Source: Labia minor
Lineage: Eukaryota; Arthropoda; Insecta; Dermaptera; Spongiphoridae
Reading direction: 5' to 3'
Assembly: GCA_963082975.1 (NCBI GenBank)
Contig: OY720348.1
Coordinates: 63,017,719-63,081,718, forward strand
DNA: 64,000 nucleotides
Numbering within the stretch: position 1 is the first letter of the stretch; each line of letters opens with the position of its first letter. Made by a program: the position numbers and the translations under genes. The notes under the pieces were generated by a model, which saw nothing but the letters and a program-made list of their open reading frames with translations, searched no databases and was not told where the DNA came from. Positions 59,261 through 64,000 of this stretch are shown here, piece after piece.

Positions 59261-62200
59261 TACATATCTATATAATATGCATTAACATTTTTTTTTTATT
59301 TATTCTCAAAAAATAAATAAATTTTTGTTTATTACAGCTCAATGTTTTGGTGGCACTGAAACATATGAAAAGACTTCAGGGGCAAGGTTTACAGTTGGTT
59401 CAGCTCAAGGTATTCTCACGGGTTTAGGAATTACCAGGGATTGTGCAGCACTATGCAGACAGACGACCACCTGTGCAGCTTTTGCAATTGGTAATTCAAA
59501 ATTTTAGAAATTATATTTTATTTACATTTAAAGTAATTATGGAGAAAAATTTGATTTCATGTAAGTAGAAATTTTGAATGTAATTTAAAAAGATTATATT
59601 TTAGGTTCTGGCGATCAAAAGTCTATCAAATTTTATATCTCAAGTCAGGAGTGTAGCTATTCAAGTAATTTTTTTGGACCAAGCTAAAAATTTTATTTTA
59701 AAAAATGAAATCTTTTTATTTTACATTTTAAGAAAAAAAACCTATTAAATTATATTATATTTTTAAAGTGAAGAAATATCGTATATTTAAGGATTATTCA
59801 TTAAATTAAAAAAAAAAAATTTTTGTTAAGAAGTGAGGAGGGGGGTACTCAAGGTTTTTAATCGTCCTATTCTTTCAATACATTAATATCGAAATTTTAT
59901 ATGAAAAAACATTTAATTTTTTAAAAAAATGTAATTTATATTCGATGAACTTGGTTTAAAAATTATATTGTTTATATTTACAATCTCTCTTCTGGATTAA
60001 AATTCTATTAAAAATCAGAATAATTTGTATACACACACACACACACATTATTCAACAAATTTGAATTTTCGTTATAACTATCATTGCAGTTTCATGATTG
60101 AATTTTTTACAGAAAACAATTTTTTATCGAAATTAATAAACAAAAATCGAATATTGATATAAAATTTAATTTTGTTAATCTGATTATATGTATAATGTAA
60201 AATTTTCAAACATTATAAAAATCAAATTTTGTATTGCATTTTAATTTAAAATTTATAATAAACTTTATAGTTGATTTAGATTAGAAAACAACCAAATTTG
60301 TATTTTTAAACTGAAAATATCCTACCTATATTTTTGTTGATCATTTTGTCGGTATTAATATCAACAATTGTTAACTTAAGTTTTAATATTTATTTATTTA
60401 TTTATTTAATTGATTTTAGATTATGAGAATCAACGATGCCAGTCATATACAATTGATTCATCAGGACATAGAAATAGTTTAAATGAGAAAATAGGAAGCA
60501 ATTATTTTGAAAAAATTTGTCTTCAAGGAGGTAAATTAATAATTATTTTATATTTTCTATACTTGATTTTTTAAGCATCATTTTTACCGACCGACGATAG
60601 GAAAGGAAGGTAATTGTTTTCACACCAAATTTCACATGTGAAGATTTTTATATATCTCCACGAATCATGCATTATGTTAACAGAAAAAAGTATTTTTAAC
60701 ATGATATCTGTCCGTCTGTCCGACCGTCCGTCTGTCCATCTGTCCGTTGTGTGTCCGTATAGACGTGTACAGCTTGAACGGCTCAACGGATTTTGATAAA
60801 ATTTGGTATATTTACTTAATGCATCAGTAGCATGAATTCATCAACTTTTAAACCGGAAGTGGTAGTTTATAAAATATTAATTTTATATTAATTGTCGGAA
60901 AATATTTTACTTAAAATATAGTAGTAATTAATAATTGATTAATTAAACTAAAAATAAAACCTAAGGTAATATAATTTAGTCATTTTAATTCAAGTTTTAA
61001 AAATACTTTTCTTTTTTGATACTTTATATATATATATATATATATAGATATATAGATATATAAAATGTTGTTTGGAATTTATTTCAAATCGTCGGTCGGT
61101 TCTGTGCCTTGCCACAGCTCATATTTTTCTCCTTCCATAAAAAAAATTAATTAATATATTCTTGTGTCAATTAAATTAACGATTTGATAATTATTTAACA
61201 GTTTCGAATTTAAATGCAATGTGTCGTGATCGTCTCTGGGTTTTTGAGAGGGTAGTTGGCGCATTTCTTGAAGATTTTGATGACCACGAAGAAAGAAATG
61301 TTCAGTCAAAAACGGAATGTGAAAAATTATGTTTATTTGAAAGTTCTTTCACCTGCAGGTATTATTATTGAAATAAATAATTTTTATTAAACCACTTATC
61401 ATACATTCAAGTCATTTTTTATCTTCTAATTAAATTCTATTTCATATTATCATTTTTTTTTCTTAATTAAATATTTAATTAATTAATATATAATTTCTAT
61501 ATTTAATGAATTGATAGCAATTTTCATATGAAAATATATTATAAACAACTATCAATGAAATTATTTTTTTAGATTATATGAATTATAAAAAAAAGATTCA
61601 GATTCATTATTATTCCATTAATTAAGATTATTATGCCTACCTAGACTATAGTTTTGAGGAATTTATTCACATCATTAGTCTTCCTAATTCTAAATGAATG
61701 AAAGATCAGAATCTTTATAAGCAGAAAATTTTAATATTGTTTATTTAAATACAAATAAATTGTGCCTATCATGTATTTTTTCATTTTTTTTTTTTTTTTT
61801 TGTTAATAAATTTTTGGGCCCTATTGATTTGGAAATCAATTTTTTTAAAAACAATTTTTGTCTGTGTTAATTTTCATCATAAATATTAATGTTTCTTTTA
61901 CATTCAAATTCAAGAATTGTTTTTCATTGTTTACCAGATCGGCTGAATATGATGAATCTGTTGGTATTTGTCGGTTAAGTCGAGAAGATCGTCGAAGTCA
62001 ACCGAGCGCGTTTCGAAGAGTATCAGGAAGTCCTGTCGACTATCTTGAGAATCAATGTGTTCGCCGTAAGTATTTTACTTTTAAGGAAATAAATAACAAT
62101 AATAACATTCTTCACAAATAGTTTTGAAACTAAAATATAACCTCATCAGGTGATTTTAAGCACATATACAGTGACGGAAAAAAGTAAACGCCAGGGTGGT

Positions 62201-62884
62201 GCTGTTGAAATGGCAAGGCGCCTTTTTAACCTGCGGATTGACTCTGGCGTTTACTTTTATCCGTCACTATATCTATTTTAAATTCTTTTTGCACTAGTAT
62301 TGACTTTCTTAGTCTGAAGATACATAAATGTTCCAACAATTTTTATCATGTAAATAAATCATGGGTGATGAGGATGGTAGTTTAGTGTTTATAAACCTGG
62401 TTCGCCGAATTTGAGGTTCAGGGAACGACTCTTTTCACGTTTAATTAGTCTTAAATTTAATCATTAAACTTAAAAACTGCAAGGCGGGCTAAAATGGACA
62501 TAGATCTCAAAAGATATTTTTAAAAAATAGTGGAAAAAATACTTTGTGATCGCAGGGCCAGCTCTAGAAGGCGTCAAACCGGGGCGGAAAATCTGATTAT
62601 GAATGTAATAAATTTTACGAATATAGGGGCGCCAATTTTTTCATTTGCTCGGGACGCCGTAAATGTTAGAACGGACAATGGTGATCGTTTTTTGATTTTT
62701 GATCGAGGCAGTTATGTTACAGTTTTATTACCAACGGATTGTACTCTTTTTATATTTGGAAAATATTTCAATTTCAGCTCTCCCCGACTGTCGTTATAAT
62801 GTTCGTCAAGGCAGTTCGGTCATTTCAATGGACGAACTTCAATTTGCTGGTAGTCAAGGAGAATGTGAAGCTCTCTGTGATCAG
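50552..62884 (+). CDS. Secreted PAN/apple-domain protein, 3' end beyond window
   Basis: Exons: 50552-50572, 57179-57245, 59338-59490, 60420-60530, 61202-61358, 61938-62065 and 62778-62884. Phases agree throughout (744 nt, 248 codons). MALLPSK joins DDISRIHLIK and the hydrophobic AFTFLLII, giving a signal peptide probably cut before QCFGG. PAN domain 1 runs from about residue 33 (ITRDCAALC, CAAFAIDYENQRC, NYFEKICL). PAN domain 2 has CRDRLWVFERV, SKTECEKLC, ICRLSREDRR and VDYLENQC. A third begins DCRYNV and is cut at the last exon. This resembles insect PAN-plus-ZP apical-matrix proteins such as trynity or nompA. No ZP domain is in the window, so the full architecture is inferred. The first two exons are the least certain part. 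An alternative is that another 5' exon supplies the start. Confidence 0.82.
50597..50640 (+). repeat. Short (TCTA)n / (TCTC)n tracts
   Basis: ATCTATCTATCTATAG and ATCTCTCTCTCTTATC just inside PAN-gene intron 1. Confidence 0.5.
51528..51710 (+). repeat. Repeat J, copy 1
   Basis: GGAGCAGGAAGGAGCTAAAT and ATTTTATTCTAAAAAGACAA, shared with 54023-54183 and 54441-54520. Confidence 0.5.
52425..52494 (-). pseudogene. Orphan signal-peptide-like exon (possible lipase relic)
   Basis: Minus strand: an acceptor TTCTTAG, 70 nt open in one frame (ARSRIITQTIVSFLLISN then VPG) and a strong donor GTAAGT. It ends in phase 1, as does the lipase first exon, and a TATAAAG lies at 52516-52522, 25-30 nt upstream. 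A TTG stands where an ATG would be expected. No following exon was found. It may be the broken first exon of a secreted-protein gene, or chance. Confidence 0.3.
53305..53525 (-). repeat. Element-like block with GGCGCC motifs
   Basis: CCCCGGCGCCAAATTTTTAG and AAGGCGCCAAATTTTATTTT, ending ACCCTAGATCAGGCC. Similar GGGCGCC and GGGCC end motifs occur at 62550-62690. This pattern is seen in some non-autonomous DNA transposons. Confidence 0.35.
54023..54183 (+). repeat. Repeat J, copy 2
   Basis: Same body as 51528-51710. A third, shorter piece is at 54441-54520. Confidence 0.5.
54545..54770 (-). repeat. tRNA-Lys-derived SINE family D, copy 3
   Basis: On the minus strand CGCTTGACTCTTAACTTGG looks like the anticodon arm of tRNA-Lys(CTT). 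The body CTTGATTTTCTTGATCGGAG matches the copy at 21436. It lacks a closed tRNA fold and is not a functional gene. Confidence 0.5.
55085..55205 (-). mobile_element. Non-LTR 3' fragment
   Basis: The inverse matches the 38900-39010 end: GCAGCAACAACATTCCTCCA, then GATATTGTGCACCCACCCCG. A poly-G run precedes it at 55061-55070. Confidence 0.45.
55578..55777. other. Assembly gap, 200 N
   Basis: Exactly 200 undetermined bases, within PAN-gene intron 1. A round number suggests a nominal gap length. ATTTGCCTA occurs on both sides, so a tandem repeat may have been collapsed. Confidence 0.95.
56130..56640 (+). repeat. Repeat E copy flanked by (TA)n
   Basis: GGTTCACCAAGCCGCCGTTC, the AAACATACGTATTAATGCAC block and the AATACAGATCGATTTTTCTT block. 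(TA)n at 56136-56171 before, and 56586-56614 within the 3' end. Confidence 0.65.
57545..58068. mobile_element. hAT-type element with repeat B inside
   Basis: The ends CAGTGGTTGCCAAAC and CTTTGGCGACCCCTT are roughly inverted. CTCTAACC and CTCTAAGC flank it (57537-57544 and 58069-58076; 7 of 8 identical). Bases 57695-57870 are a repeat B copy. The open frame at 57932 is part of the element. It lies in PAN-gene intron 2. Confidence 0.6.
58393..58943. mobile_element. TIR element with CAGTAGTTGACAC motif
   Basis: The left end GTACCAGTAGTTGACACT (about 58407) is inverted at the right as GTGTCAACTACTGGTAC (58919-58936). An internal direct copy CACCAGTAGTTGACACC lies near 58583. Same plan as 3322-4090. 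Superfamily not recognised. Confidence 0.6.
58945..59025. mobile_element. hAT-type MITE, 81 bp
   Basis: CAGAGGTTCCCAAACT and AGTTTGGGAATCACTG are inverted ends. ACTTGACC and ACTTAACC flank it (58937-58944 and 59026-59033; 7 of 8 identical). It abuts the TIR element at 58393-58943. Confidence 0.75.
60587..61123 (-). repeat. Repeat A, reverse, centre replaced
   Basis: Starts ACCGACCGACGATAGGAAA and has a (GTCC)n-like run at 60712-60752. After a gap of unrelated sequence it ends with AAATCGTCGGTCGGTTCTG (about 61087). Located in the PAN-gene intron between exons 4 and 5. The small frames on both strands are shadows. Confidence 0.65.
62169..62269. mobile_element. 101-bp TA-flanked MITE
   Basis: The inverted ends are CAGTGACGGAAAAAAGTAAA at left (26-bp arm, 24 of 26 matching) and TTTACTTTTATCCGTCACTA at right. 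TA lies on both sides (62167-62168, 62270-62271). Tc1/mariner-type non-autonomous element, very compact. It lies in the intron after PAN-gene exon 6. Confidence 0.85.
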
Positions 62885-64000
62885 GTATAAACATTATTTT
62901 TATCTTTAACATATAAGAAATATATATATATATATATATGTAAATTCCTAACAACATTTAAATAGTTTAGCCCCTTGTTAAATGAACAAATAAATTTTTG
63001 TTACTATAATTTGTTTATCTGTACAGACTCCAACAACAAAACTTCCTGACTTCAAAACTCAATAAAATTCATTTAAATGAATCAGGATGTTTTATTTATT
63101 TTATTTATTTGTATAATATAAGTATATATATATATCTAAAGTTGTAAAAATCATATTAGGTAGACGCCCCCTCATTGTCCTGAATAATCAAACCGGTTAC
63201 GGTAGGATGAGGCTGTTAACTTCCTTAATTCATAATTATATTGTTATTCCATAATTATATTTCAATTTTGCTTTTTTAATTAAAAATTTAAACATTTGAA
63301 GTTTTAGTTTATATCTATTTGAAAATCTCAATGGGAAGTGACGTCGATCTATAAACGAATTGAACCCATTATTGTTTACTGTTTCTTATGACCAGTATAT
63401 TTTTTTGTACCTATAGACACATAATTTCAAAAAATTTTAAATCACAAGGGATCAAATAAAGGAGCTGGTTACTCCAAGTCATATAATTTTTAGTTAATGA
63501 CATTTTAATATTTACAAACAAATTGACCAGTTTGTTTAATGATTAAAGATTTATTAAAATTTAAAGATTCTCTTTGGGTTTTTAAACGTTTGTAGAAGAA
63601 ACTTTATTTTAATTATTATTCAGACAAAACATTCTATATATCCTAGATAAGAGCCGTTTATTTTGAAAGTGGCCTAAATCCGTTTTTTATTTTTTTGTCG
63701 GTTATTACGACTGCATGAACAACTTCAGGTAATTTATCATTGAAGTATTTCAAGTTGCTTACATTCCAAGCAAATAGGATCAATTTTGGACACATAAGTT
63801 TTCAGAATTAGTTCAATAACTAAACCGTGTAGTTTGAAAGTGGCTTAACTCCATTTATACTTTCACCAAGATTTTGGTGTGGTGGAAATGTCATTAAAAA
63901 AAGGTAATTCACTGTTTGTTCACCAAGATTATTACAAGATTATTAAAAAGTGTAATAATTTTATTGTAAATGAAATGAGACAAGAAGATTTTGTTTGGCA
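62885..64000 (+). other. PAN-gene intron or 3' region, no assured exon
   Basis: A phase-compatible short exon with a stop (63027-63065, TPTTKLPDF) is possible but would cut PAN domain 3 short. Two direct copies of a roughly 35-bp sequence (GTTTGAAAGTGGCTTAACTC type) occur at 63651-63690 and 63821-63860. A (TA)n tract is at 62922-62940. Confidence 0.4.

Noticed and set aside
60571..60796. Open frames on both strands rich in Arg-Thr-Asp repeats
   Set aside because: They translate the (GTCC)n run of repeat A.
61858..62121. Start of a gene at 61858
   Set aside because: Only 61938-62065 is coding, as an internal exon with proper splice sites; the rest is intron read-through.
62530..62799. 89-codon frame as an extra PAN-gene exon
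   Set aside because: It overlaps a repeat-like block and the acceptor of exon 7 in another frame; the phase-correct exon is 62778-62884.

Overview
This is a very AT-rich eukaryotic (animal) nuclear window, mostly introns and repeats. It has spliced genes with GT-AG introns, Tc1/mariner, hAT and non-LTR element relics, tRNA-derived SINEs, long (TA)n tracts and one 200-base assembly gap. The PAN-domain gene resembles apical extracellular-matrix proteins of arthropods, and the lidless neutral lipase is of the kind common in insect guts, so an arthropod, probably an insect, is the best guess. Species cannot be read from the sequence.

Five protein-coding genes can be reconstructed exon by exon. 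(1) 408-2407 (+) is a 610-aa C2H2 zinc-finger protein with 19 fingers. (2) 13169-25417 (+) is a CDKL1/4-type protein kinase in eight coding exons, 384 aa. (3) 30007-37776 (-) is a secreted pancreatic-lipase-family enzyme in seven coding exons, 323 aa, with an intact Ser-Asp-His triad. (4) 45324-46817 (+) is a 442-aa zinc-finger paralogue of gene 1, embedded in the same duplicated flanks. (5) 50552-62884 (+, running off the right edge) is a secreted PAN/apple-domain protein, probably an apical-matrix (trynity/nompA-like) protein. Its 21-nt first coding exon is followed by a 6.6-kb intron. In genes 2-5 every junction was checked for phase, and the joined exons stay open.

The rest is repeat-dominated. 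Recurrent families, labelled A-K here, are short non-autonomous elements that often share modules and nest in one another. Several have clear terminal inverted repeats and target-site duplications (hAT-type 8 bp; Tc1/mariner-type TA). Mariner copies are broken by internal deletions or stops, and non-LTR copies are mainly 3' ends. No real tRNA, rRNA or CRISPR array was seen.

The genes do not form a pathway. The most notable biology is the zinc-finger pair. Its fingers are almost identical at the nucleotide level except at the DNA-contact positions, with internal block duplications and decayed fingers in the 3' flanks, a pattern expected of a rapidly evolving DNA-recognition family.
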